In this document: positions 42,719-51,500 of the stretch, in pieces | Layout of the letters: the number at the start of each line of letters is the position of its first letter | How positions within the stretch are numbered: the stretch's first letter is position 1 | Assembly (NCBI RefSeq): GCF_014193675.1 | Contig: NZ_BLXZ01000002.1 | Span: 1 to 64,000 of the forward strand | Length of the DNA: 64,000 nucleotides | Direction: 5' to 3' | Source of the DNA: Geomonas limicola | Lineage (GTDB): Bacteria; Desulfobacterota; Desulfuromonadia; Geobacterales; Geobacteraceae | Notes under the pieces: model-generated | The model's database searches: none | Seen by the model: the letters and a program-made list of their open reading frames with translations, nothing else | What the model was told of the DNA's origin: nothing | Position numbers and translations under genes: made by a program

Positions 42719-44281
42719 GTGGGAAAAAACGAAAATAGAGACGACTTCACCCAGGCAACAATCAACATCCTAAGACGACGCGTCGCTGACCGTTGCTCAA
42801 ACCCCGGATGTAGGGCGCCGACAAGCGGACCGTCGTCGGATTTGAAAAAGTCCCAAAATATTGGTATCGCGGCTCACATTTGTGCCGCAGCTCCAGGAGG
42901 CCCCCGTTACAGTGCGGTAATGACGGCAGATAAACGGGCAGATATCAACAACGCAATCTGGCTGTGCTCAAACTGCTCGATCATGATCGATCGTGACCCT
43001 GAGACGTTCAAAGTCGGAGTCTTGCAGAATTGGAAGACAGAGGCAGAGAAGCAAGCGCGCGAGGAACTCGGTAAACGTTTAGTCAGTTCCGATGTAGCCG
43101 CGGTAGAGATGTTGACGACGGCGCTTACTGGCTTCCCAAAGAGCTTTCTTCCTAAGGCCATAGAGAACGCGGCGTTGGCGTCTTCAGCTGCACTAGAAGC
43201 GCTTGATCCAAGATTCAAGGTGAAGGCTTCATATGCCGATGGACACACGACGTTTTCTTTAATGGCCCAAGAGAACTTAAATTTTGAACTTCAAGTTAAA
43301 GAGGATTACAAACAAGAGTTCGTGGAAAAATACCGACAGCTATTGAATCATGGCACCCCCATGGGGATATCGTCTGATGCAATAGCAATAGCCGGCTCAA
43401 AGCTGCTAGAGGAGATATTTTCACAGACAGAAAATGGGATCCTAGAGATTTCCTCACAACCGAAAAAGGCAGCGATTCAAAAGTTCTGGCTGGTGGGGCC
43501 GAATGCGGAAGTGCATATAGTCAATGACTTGTGCGGAGAGATAACATTCGGAAGGGAGTCCTTTTCTATTAGTGGTACCGCCTACGACGGTCTTCTCGAG
43601 GTAGTTAGTCGCCAAAAGCACAATCCACACGTTCCGGGTGCTAAGCTTACCATCACTGTCAATTTCAGGAATTGGGCCAACCAGCTACTAAGCGAACTCC
43701 CCAATTTTGATCAAATATACACACTTTTTACAAACCTAAGGACTGGGTGGACGTTCAACACGAGGGTTGAAATCGACGGAAAAGAAATGTTCGTAGGGAA
43801 AGGAGCGAAACTTCAGGACGAGGACAGCATAAGGACCATCTTCTATCTGCTAAGGTACATTTTCCTGGCAAGAGAGGTTATGCGGCACCTCGGTACTGAG
43901 ATTCGGTTTGACCCTGATTACAACTATGATGAAAAGGTATTCGATTTACTGGCAGAAATTCACCGCATTACTTCCGTTGGTAGCGTGTGCAAGGTCAGTG
44001 AAGTGAACGGAAATGCGACCTGTGTATTGATTGCAGGTGAAGATGTTGATGCCCTAAAGGCCGTGCTGGCGGTTGCAAATCCTGAACCCATAAAGTTTAC
44101 TAAAGGCCCCTTCAATGTTGACCTTTTTAACCAAAGTGTAGCTTTGCCAGGTCTTTCGTACACGTTGACCAAAGTAAGACCCCATGTAAATGAAGATATT
44201 AGCGACCTGAAACCCGGTCAAGAAGTGCCTATCGAATGGAAACCTGAAGAAGACTGCGAAATGGTCAGCATTTTACTGTGA
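42719..44281 (+). CDS. HNH-like protein with large unknown C-terminal domain
   Basis: This 520-residue protein starts at GTG (42719) with GAGAGG upstream. The N-terminal 100 residues form an HNH-type zinc finger/nuclease: Cys26 and Cys31 (CSNPGC), His53 in GIAAHICAAA, Asn77/78, then Cys83 and Cys86 in WLCSNCSIMIDRDPETF. The residue after the last Cys, where HNH proteins usually carry the final His (C-x2-CH), is Ser87, so catalysis may be lost or altered. Residues 100-520 (VLQNWKTEAEKQARE, then mixed alpha/beta) match nothing I know. It lies next to a Mrr-like nuclease, so a role in defence against foreign DNA is possible. Confidence 0.75.
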   Translation: MGKNENRDDFTQATINILRRRVADRCSNPGCRAPTSGPSSDLKKSQNIGIAAHICAAAPGGPRYSAVMTADKRADINNAIWLCSNCSIMIDRDPETFKVGVLQNWKTEAEKQAREELGKRLVSSDVAAVEMLTTALTGFPKSFLPKAIENAALASSAALEALDPRFKVKASYADGHTTFSLMAQENLNFELQVKEDYKQEFVEKYRQLLNHGTPMGISSDAIAIAGSKLLEEIFSQTENGILEISSQPKKAAIQKFWLVGPNAEVHIVNDLCGEITFGRESFSISGTAYDGLLEVVSRQKHNPHVPGAKLTITVNFRNWANQLLSELPNFDQIYTLFTNLRTGWTFNTRVEIDGKEMFVGKGAKLQDEDSIRTIFYLLRYIFLAREVMRHLGTEIRFDPDYNYDEKVFDLLAEIHRITSVGSVCKVSEVNGNATCVLIAGEDVDALKAVLAVANPEPIKFTKGPFNVDLFNQSVALPGLSYTLTKVRPHVNEDISDLKPGQEVPIEWKPEEDCEMVSILL

Positions 44282-44440
44282 TTTCAACGTTTGGGAACTA
44301 GAGCCGGAGCAAGTGGGCAGTTGATGGAAGCTGGTGAGAGAAGGCGGCCCAACGAGGCCACAACAGCGGACGACACAAACCGCCGCCGCTGTGCTAGGTG
44401 TTGGCGCCCCAAATGACCACGATGGAGAGAGATATAACCT

Positions 44441-45490
44441 GTGAAAAAGAATGATCCGAAAATTTCTCCCTGGCTGAACCATTATTATATGTCCGCTATT
44501 GCACGGATTACAGCCCTATTAAGGGCGGTTTGGTATTTAAGTTTAACTGGAGACTTAAAATACTCATCATTTGGCTCTAAATATAAAAAATATTTTAGAA
44601 CTTTAATAGCCGAGATTGAGCCCACCAATGTCATAAATTTTGGCATACTGTTTGACTCAGTCAATAATGAATTATTGCAGCGAGGTGAAATATCTTATGA
44701 TGAAGTTTGCAATAATGAAGGCTTGATAAATGATATTTGTAAAAAGCTTGCAACTAAAACACTGGATGACTATCAAATAGATAATATTTTCGGAAGTTCA
44801 AATTTTAAAAATCTGAAATTGCTTATTGAAGATGGTATGTCTTATGACGATGTAATATCAATGTTGTATGATATCGAATTAGCTTTAGATATTGACGTAA
44901 AGTTTAAATATCACTCAAAGGAGGAATTTAAGGCGGAAAGAATTAAGGCATGCCAAGATGCATTTAGCGCATGGAAAAATAGATCTATATTACACACACC
45001 ATCGCTGGTGAGTTCAGTCAAGACTATCAACCAAGAATATATAGCATGGCTAAAAAAACATCCTGATCAGCTACCGAATATATCATGGGAAGCATTTGAA
45101 AAACTTATTGCCGAAATTTTTAGTAGTTATGGATTCCAAGTTGATATCATAGCTAAACAAAGAGGAATGAGTGGTGATATTATAGCGATAAAAACTGATG
45201 AAGTAGGAGTAACGCGTAAGTATCTGATTGAATGTAAATGTTACAATGACACAAGACATATTGGAATAGCAATTGTCAATGAAGTGATAGGGGCGGCAAT
45301 GCGCGCAAAAACCGACTACGCTATGCTTGTAACAACGAGTTCATTTACCAAAAATGTTTTTGATCGCACAAACGAGATTAAAAGCGTCAGATTAGAACTG
45401 AGAGAAGGTAGAGAAATTAAAGATTGGCTACTAAGCTACAAACAGAAGGACGATGGTGAACTCTGGTTACCAGTGGGGTGGGATATTTGA
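44441..45490 (+). CDS. Mrr-like restriction endonuclease domain protein
   Basis: This 349-residue protein starts at GTG (44441), with GGAGAG upstream. Residues 1-210 are helical and unrecognised. Residues about 215-335 form a Mrr_cat-type PD-(D/E)XK nuclease: WEAFEKLIAEIFSSYGFQVD, SGDIIAIKTDE (Asp about 245), YLIECKCYND (Glu and Lys about 265), then IVNEVIGAAMRAKTDYAMLV. Such domains cut modified or foreign DNA. Codon use is strongly A/T-biased compared with the chromosome, showing recent acquisition. The gap to the HNH-like gene is 159 bp and to the coiled-coil gene 69 bp, all in the same direction. Confidence 0.8.
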   Translation: MKKNDPKISPWLNHYYMSAIARITALLRAVWYLSLTGDLKYSSFGSKYKKYFRTLIAEIEPTNVINFGILFDSVNNELLQRGEISYDEVCNNEGLINDICKKLATKTLDDYQIDNIFGSSNFKNLKLLIEDGMSYDDVISMLYDIELALDIDVKFKYHSKEEFKAERIKACQDAFSAWKNRSILHTPSLVSSVKTINQEYIAWLKKHPDQLPNISWEAFEKLIAEIFSSYGFQVDIIAKQRGMSGDIIAIKTDEVGVTRKYLIECKCYNDTRHIGIAIVNEVIGAAMRAKTDYAMLVTTSSFTKNVFDRTNEIKSVRLELREGREIKDWLLSYKQKDDGELWLPVGWDI

Positions 45491-45559
45491 TAGAGCTGAG
45501 ATTGGCGTTGGGGGCCAAAGGGCACGGCATGAATGGGACGTAGGTAACAGGAGATTCAA

Positions 45560-46423
45560 ATGAATTCAAATGTGGTTAGCCGCTTTGATGTTTGGGTGCA
45601 AAGAGTTAGTCACTTGTCGCAACTGGGGCTTCTTGTTTTGGCTGCATTTGGTTACATTTATACGGTACGGCCAATCTATACCAAATCATTACTTGAAGAA
45701 GAAATTGCAAAAAAGCAAATTGAAATGAAAGAAAAAGACCAAAAAATTGCCGAATCAAATAGGTTAATAGGTCTTAAACAATTGGAGCTGAAAAAAACTA
45801 GTGACCAAGCAAATTTGGCGTCACATCAACTTACATTTGCAAAAAACAGTTTAGATAAAGCAAGTCAGGAGCTAGCCGTGATTCAAAGACAGTTATATGA
45901 TAGAAACAATGACCTCTACACAGCTAAAGTCGACCTAAATAAATCTAAATTGGCATCTGATAAATATTATTACCAGCTTAAAAGCAATGTTGTGAAACAT
46001 GTATTGTGGAGGAATTCAAATTGCGCCCAGGAACCAATGGATTTTTACAATATTAAATTTTCTTATAACAAACTTGGCAGATGCATCAATGACATCTCCA
46101 GCAAAGCAGAGATACTAAACGAGCTTGAGCCTAAAGACAAGAAACGTTTCTTAATGTTAATTTCTGGTATAGATGAAACTACAGGCAGTAAAATAGATCA
46201 AATACAATCTGAATATGATAGTTTCTACAAAACTTACAAAAATAAAGAAAAAGAAAAATATAGCAAGTTATCGAGTTGGACACTAAGCGAAGAAGAAAAA
46301 CGGAATATAATCCGGTCGTCAATAGATGAACATTTCAATATGAATAATAAGTTGAGTGAAAGATATCATGGAATCATTCAAGATGCGTTTAAGGAAATTG
46401 AGAGACAATTTTTAGAAAACTAA
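45560..46423 (+). CDS. Membrane-anchored coiled-coil protein
   Basis: A 287-residue protein with an N-terminal transmembrane segment (LGLLVLAAFGYIYTV) followed by a long Lys/Glu/Gln-rich coiled coil (about 50-140, LLEEEIAKKQIEMKEKDQKI and beyond) and a charged helical C-terminal domain containing YSKLSSWTLSEEEKRN. AGGAG lies upstream of the ATG. Strongly AT-rich. I see no catalytic motif. Placed directly after the Mrr-like nuclease gene, it may be a sensor or scaffold of the same module. The family is not recognised. Confidence 0.75.
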   Translation: MNSNVVSRFDVWVQRVSHLSQLGLLVLAAFGYIYTVRPIYTKSLLEEEIAKKQIEMKEKDQKIAESNRLIGLKQLELKKTSDQANLASHQLTFAKNSLDKASQELAVIQRQLYDRNNDLYTAKVDLNKSKLASDKYYYQLKSNVVKHVLWRNSNCAQEPMDFYNIKFSYNKLGRCINDISSKAEILNELEPKDKKRFLMLISGIDETTGSKIDQIQSEYDSFYKTYKNKEKEKYSKLSSWTLSEEEKRNIIRSSIDEHFNMNNKLSERYHGIIQDAFKEIERQFLEN

Positions 46424-46720
46424 TTCACTCTAACACTCGCAATAAAAAACCGTCGGTCTGGCTTAAGAGACAATAGGACCGGTTGCTGAGAGCTTGATAA
46501 CTTTTGAGAATGAGACTCCAACCAAAGCGAGGACCCAGTTAAGCCGGGTCACGCTGCCGTTACCGCCTACGCTCATTTGAACACCAGATGTTCCGCTTCT
46601 GACCACCTTTCCCCCTCCCCCTACGTGAAAACCCTTAATAACAAACACTTAGTCATGGCACGTTCTCCGCAATAGGTTAGAAATTGCAAATCCAAAACAT
46701 CTACCCTGCGGAGGTCAGCC
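46424..46720. other. Intergenic region before excisionase
   Basis: About 300 bp without a supported gene. A 61-codon minus-strand frame (46463-46648) has no ribosome site and a low-complexity sequence. The alpA promoter should be in the AT-rich right end (46630-46700). Confidence 0.4.
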
Positions 46721-46903
46721 ATGAGCAAAATTGTGAGAAGGAAAGAAGTTTTGGCACTTATCGGTCTCAGCTATACCACCCAGTGGCGCCTTGAGAGGGC
46801 CGGCGACTTTCCGAAGAGGGTCAGGCTGGGTACCGGCTCAGTCGGCTGGCACCTGGATGAGGTCGAGGAGTGGTTGAAAGGCCGCGTGCGCATTTCAGAG
46901 TGA
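46721..46903 (+). CDS. AlpA-family excisionase/transcriptional regulator
   Basis: This 60-residue protein is essentially one MerR-like winged helix: IVRRKEVLALIGLSYTTQWR, LERAGDFPKRVRLG, GWHLDEVEEWLKGR. This is the AlpA/Xis signature of P4-type integrative elements. GCGGAGGTCAGCC gives a strong ribosome site. Its stop is 2 bp from the convergent integrase gene. It probably directs excision or activates integrase transcription. Confidence 0.88.
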   Translation: MSKIVRRKEVLALIGLSYTTQWRLERAGDFPKRVRLGTGSVGWHLDEVEEWLKGRVRISE

Positions 46904-46905
46904 TC

Positions 46906-48231
46906 TCATGCCTCACCAGATGGAGGCGTGGGAGACCTCCGGAACGGCAGCACCTTTACCTCCGTTCTGCCAGTGATGAGTGCTAGTAGTTTGCGCTCCC
47001 ATGCCTCCATAGCCGTCTGTTTTTCGAGGTCGTAGCCGTGCCTGTTGTAAACCTTGATGATTCCCTTCTTCAGGTGGGACAGCACCGCATCGATGATTTC
47101 ATCTGAAAAGCCCAGACTGGCTATCATGGTTGCCCCGGTCCTGCGCAGGTCGTGAGGAGTGAAGTGCGCGAGCTCCATTTTGCGCTCCTCTGGAACCGGC
47201 ACCATCTTCGGTACATCCCCTGCCTTTGGGTCCTTTGCGGGTTTCTTGCGCTTGTACCCCTTTATGTTTCGTCGTACGGCATAGCCGACTGCCCGCTCCG
47301 TTATCGGCCCATTACCGGTCGGAGATGGGAATATGTACCCCTCATCGTCACCGATCAGTTCAAGTGCCAAATCGGTGAGGTAAATCCGCTGCGGTCTCGG
47401 GTGCTCTATCGTCACCCGGGTCCGCTTGGGGGTGAACTCCCACCAGCGGTCCTTGATCTGTGAGCGGTGCATGGTTATGACCTCCCCAGGGCGCTGGCAG
47501 GTCACCAATATCAGCTTGAGGGCGCGGACTACCTCCGGGCTGATGCCAGCCTTGTCCACGCTCTCCCAGAATATGCGAATTTCCCGCTCGTCCAGGGTCC
47601 GCTCCCGCGACGGGACCACAGGTAGTTCGTCGTACTTCTCGAACCCAACGCAGGGCGAGCTGCTGACGATCTCTCGTTTCATGGCGAACTTATACATGCG
47701 GCGGATGATCTTGAAGGTGTTCAGGGTGATCGCCGGGCCCCGCCGCTTCATCCCATCCAGGAGGTGCAACACATCCCGCCGGCTGATCTCCTGGGCCATG
47801 CGGTTCTTCCAGTGCGGCAGGACATCCTTTTCCAGTATCCTCTTGTCCTCGCCCCAACATTTTTTCTTTTCCCGGGCATACCCTAGGTACTCCTCGACCA
47901 GGGCGCCTACCGTGGGTTGGCGCCTGATCTCTTCCCGCTGGGACTTCTCCGCTTCCCGCTCCTTTTTCCTCTCCTCGAGGGGATCGCGGGGGCGTACCGG
48001 GTCATGGAGCATGGCATACGCCTGGACATGGGCTGCATGCGCCTCCGCCAACGTCTTCAGGGGGTAAGTCCCCAGATCCATCTCACGCCTGCGGCCGTCG
48101 TAGTCATAAATAAACAGAAACGTCTTGTGTCCGGAAGGAAGAACCCGAAGGGCGAAACCCTTCCCCCCCCGCACGACGTAACGCTTTTCCTGCGGTTTCA
48201 GCGAAGCGATGTACCGATCTGTAAACCTCAT
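46906..48231 (-). CDS. Tyrosine integrase (P4-type, DUF4102 N-terminus)
   Basis: This 441-residue site-specific recombinase has an N-terminal arm-binding domain (RFTDRYIASLKPQEKRYVV, FALRVLPSGHKTFLFIYDY), a core-binding SAM-like domain (about 105-200) and a catalytic domain with Arg247 (TCQRPGEVI), His360 and Arg363 (FTPHDLRRTGATM), His386 (VLSHLKKG) and nucleophile Tyr395 (IIKVYNRH). Length is usual for tRNA-directed integrases. AAGGAGG precedes the ATG. It faces the attR end and should catalyse recombination between the 51-bp repeats. Unusually it sits at the end distant from the intact tRNA. Confidence 0.95.
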   Translation of the reverse strand: MRFTDRYIASLKPQEKRYVVRGGKGFALRVLPSGHKTFLFIYDYDGRRREMDLGTYPLKTLAEAHAAHVQAYAMLHDPVRPRDPLEERKKEREAEKSQREEIRRQPTVGALVEEYLGYAREKKKCWGEDKRILEKDVLPHWKNRMAQEISRRDVLHLLDGMKRRGPAITLNTFKIIRRMYKFAMKREIVSSSPCVGFEKYDELPVVPSRERTLDEREIRIFWESVDKAGISPEVVRALKLILVTCQRPGEVITMHRSQIKDRWWEFTPKRTRVTIEHPRPQRIYLTDLALELIGDDEGYIFPSPTGNGPITERAVGYAVRRNIKGYKRKKPAKDPKAGDVPKMVPVPEERKMELAHFTPHDLRRTGATMIASLGFSDEIIDAVLSHLKKGIIKVYNRHGYDLEKQTAMEAWERKLLALITGRTEVKVLPFRRSPTPPSGEA

Positions 48232-48250
48232 GTCCCGCGCCTCCTTCGGG

Positions 48251-48290
48251 AGGAAGAACGGCTTTCGTTCTTCCTCCGGTTCTTCCTCTC
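48251..48290. repeat. Putative integrase arm-type sites, right
   Basis: GTTCTTCCTC is found at 48267-48276 and 48279-48288, with the same 12-bp spacing as the left pair at 35540/35552. An inverted copy AGGAAGAAC at 48251-48259 forms a palindrome with the first. The sites lie between the integrase start and attR. Confidence 0.55.
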
Positions 48291-48430
48291 GGAGCCGTGC
48301 TAGGGTGAGACTTCTTGAAACCCCACAACACAGATGATATCGCTTTTGCCTTGTAGTAGCAAATACTTACATAAAAAAACAGCATCCAACAGAGGAGTAT
48401 GAAATACCGTGAAAACGCTATAGTGATCGA

Positions 48431-48481
48431 TTCGGGAGCAGGGGGTCGGAGGTTCGAATCCTCTCATTCCGACCATTTAAA
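48431..48481 (+). repeat. attR core and tRNA-Pro 3' remnant
   Basis: Exact 51-nt copy of 35439-35489. It carries the 3' part of tRNA-Pro (anticodon loop to CCA) without the 5' half, so it is not a functional tRNA but the right attachment site. Confidence 0.92.
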
Positions 48482-48483
48482 GC

Positions 48484-48516
48484 AAAGGCCCTTGGAGAAA
48501 TCCAAGGGCCTTTTTC
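48484..48516. terminator. Chromosomal tRNA-Pro terminator
   Basis: AAAGGCCCTTGG (48484-48495) pairs perfectly with CCAAGGGCCTTT (48502-48513), followed by TTTTTCG. Before insertion this hairpin would have followed tRNA-Pro directly. It can also stop minus-strand transcripts from the phosphorylase gene ending at 48574. Confidence 0.8.
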
Positions 48517-48573
48517 GTTGTCGCTCCGATCCTCCTGTCCGAGGTCCGTCTTGCCACCATCACTTCGGTCCGG

Positions 48574-51500
48574 TCAGGCGAGGTCTATCCTGATGGATCT
48601 GACCATCCGGGAGCGGATGGCTTCGGCTACCTTTGCGGTAACGGTGTCGCCCTGTACCGTGCAAAGCGTCCCGTCCTGGTTTTCTATGGTCCAGGAAACC
48701 GGAGCGACGGCCGTAGCACCGAAGGTGTCGCGTCGGGCCGGATTCCGGTACGTCACGAGAATGCTGCCAAGGAACATGAAACTAAAGGTGTGGGCGGGAA
48801 TCTCGACCTCCTGCCAGGCCCCTTTCCAAAACAGCCGGACCGTCCGTGGCGATTCCGTGAACATCCAGCCCGGGAGAGCCGGCCGGAAACGAAGCTGCAA
48901 CCCCTCTGCATCATCCATGGCAAATGGCTGGCCGCCGACGGTCATAAGGAGCATCATCTGGATGAACTCGGCAGTTGCCCCACTTAACCGGGCCACAAAG
49001 CCGTTGCCGTGCAGCGAACGGTCGGGATTGGCACTGCTGACAATGAAGGATGAGTTCTCCAGTATGCTTCTGCCGTACACCGCTGGGTCGAAAAACGGCA
49101 CGGCCACCTTTCTGAAGGCGGTGAAAAACTCGTCGTACAGCTCATTGCGCAGCAATTCCAGACAGTATTTGTATTCCATGTGCAGCCAGATAGATTCATT
49201 TTCGAACCAGCCGGGGGAAAAGACCCTGGCCCTTCCGATCTCCATCGGCTGACGGTCAAGCGGAGCGTTCACCTTGTACATGCCCAGCTTGCCGTCGTAA
49301 AGCGCGCTCTCCCCGATCCGTTGAACGAGGCTTCGAGCGGCTTGGTGCCCAGGCCTCGTCCGCAGGTAGTGCACCGGACCCTCCAGGAACAGGGGAAGGT
49401 GCATCTGCCTGAACGCGCGAGCCTTAAAGCAGGGCATCCCTTTGGAATTCCTTTTTGTGCTGCCGTCTTCGTGACACATGACGGAATACTCGGTGACCTC
49501 GTTCACGAAGTAGGTTGACAGGATCCCCTCTTCGCGGTTCCAGCCCTTGGCTATCCCCTGTTCCAGCTTTTCAAGACTGGCACCCAGAAAGTCCTGGAGC
49601 ACGCCAACCGGAATCGCCACCTCCGCTCCCCCTACGCCGAGCCTCGTGGCGGCCCGGTAGGTTTCTTTGGCGGTCGTGGCGCGATCCCAGAAATCAAAGC
49701 AGGAAAGCTCCTCTTTGAGAAGTGCGTGGAGGGTACCGAGAAACGCGCCGAGCTCCTCATACACTATCACCTGCACGCCGTTTCGGTCTGAAGGTGCCAA
49801 AGCCTCCCTGAGAAAAAGGATGTTCCTCTTGATCTCGAGGGTCTCGTTGATACTCGAACCGAGGATCCCCGGCAGGCCGTTCAAGGCGTCGTACCAGTTC
49901 GGCTTGTCCGCCTCCATCTCCACGCCGACCCCTTCGGGGTCCAGGGACGCCATCTTGTTCACCACGAGCGAAAGGATCTTGCAGAGCAGCGTGGTACGGT
50001 AGATTTCCCCCTCCCCATGGGCCGCGCGAACCACCTTCGGGTTTTCCGTCCGGCTGGCGATCATCCTTTTTTTCTCGGCATCGGCCACCACGGCGTTGAG
50101 CTGCATGGCGTTACCATCCCACAGGACGTACTTGTCGTCCCGGGGCTGAACACGGTGGTCGTTGTCGTAAAAGGTGAAGACCCGTTTGTCGAAAAGCAGC
50201 TCCCGCGCCTCTTCCGGGTAGAGCGCAGCGTAGTTTTCCAGCAGATCCAGGTTGTAGGTCCAGTGATCGGTCCAGAACCCCTCTCCATGCTCCGTCTCGC
50301 TGATCTGCTCGCAGATGCCGATCAGGCTGCCGAGAAATGCCTCGGAGCTGCCACGAAGCGCAATGTCGTGGTGCTCAAGCCAGGACATCACTTCCCCCGG
50401 GGTAAAGGGACCGGCAAAAAACTCCCTGGCCGCGGCTGCCTGCTCCGTCCCGATCCAGGTGCCCAGGAGTGCGTCGAGTTGTACCGGTTTTTTCGACCGG
50501 AAGCGGACCTCCTTCAGCACCAGCGGGTTGAAGCCGTCGAGCTGGATCAGGTTGTAGAAACAGATGACGTTGGTGTCCCGGACGTCGGGGTTGAAAAACA
50601 GGTCGCTGCGACGGTTCTGGTTCACGTCGCGGTAATTGGCGTTACCCTGCGAGTAGTGGGAGGGTGACTGGCTGAAATGGTTGTAATCACGCTCCAGGTC
50701 GCCATGTTTGCGGGAGTACAGGTAGAAGGTGTGGCGCTCCCCCTCCCCTGGCAGGGTAACCGGAAAGCCGCCGCGCAGTCCGTTGTCCAGGTAGTTCTGC
50801 CGGGTGTAAAGGTCGAGGGCCGGCGAACTGCTGCAGATGAAGCTTTGCTGGGTGAGTTTCTCTATGAGCTCCCGGTCTGCGCCGGTCTTCGCGGTGGCGT
50901 AGGCCGGATCGGTGATGCGCGGCAGCATGGCGTTCAGCGCCTCCACCGATTCCGCGTGCCCCGTGATGGAGGTGTAGGTATAGGTCGCCCCGGGTGCGAT
51001 AGTCGTGTCAAAGAGCCCCATGGCGCAGGGGAACCGGTTCTCGTAGATCTGCTCTGCCAGGATCTCCGCAGCCGAGTCGCTGAGGAACCGTTCGGGATAG
51101 CTGTAGTCGCCCTGGCTGCCGAAGATGCTGACCGGATCCACGACCGGCGTCACGATGCGGCTAAGACCGCCGGCCACCTCGAAACCGACGTAGAAGTTCC
51201 CCTGCCTGATCCTGACCACTTCGGGACGGTCGACCGGTTCCACCTTGCCGCGGAAAAGCGGTGCCCCGTTTTCGTGGTTGACCACCTCGACGAAAGCCTC
51301 CACGAGGCGGCGGGTCATCTTCAGGCTGTCGTTGTTGACCCCGTACGGGACGATCAGCGAAAGGCCGTCCAGTCCCTCCAGGGCACAGGGGCTCGCTCCG
51401 TTATTGGTGATGGTCAGGGTTCTGATGAGACCGGCGTAGCTGTCACCGGGCACGTTGCTGTAGGTGACGGCAAAGGTGAGCCCGAGCGTCTCGTTCACCT

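Larger units (their letters stand above)
35439..48481. mobile_element. Integrated mobilizable element in tRNA-Pro
   Basis: This 13.0-kb island is bounded by 51-bp identical direct repeats (35439-35489 and 48431-48481) that start in the anticodon loop of tRNA-Pro and run past its 3' end. It encodes a tyrosine integrase beside the right end, an AlpA-like excisionase, a MobF relaxase with accessory RHH and membrane proteins, an HTH-nucleotidyltransferase/HEPN pair, and unknown AT-richer cargo. There is no type IV secretion gene set, so it is mobilizable and not self-transmissible on the evidence here. Right-hand genes (about 44.4-46.4 kb) are visibly more AT-rich than the chromosome. Confidence 0.9.

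Noticed and set aside
46463..46648. 61-codon minus-strand frame before alpA
   Set aside because: No ribosome site, low-complexity Gly/Val/Ser sequence, GTG start. Not enough to call a gene.
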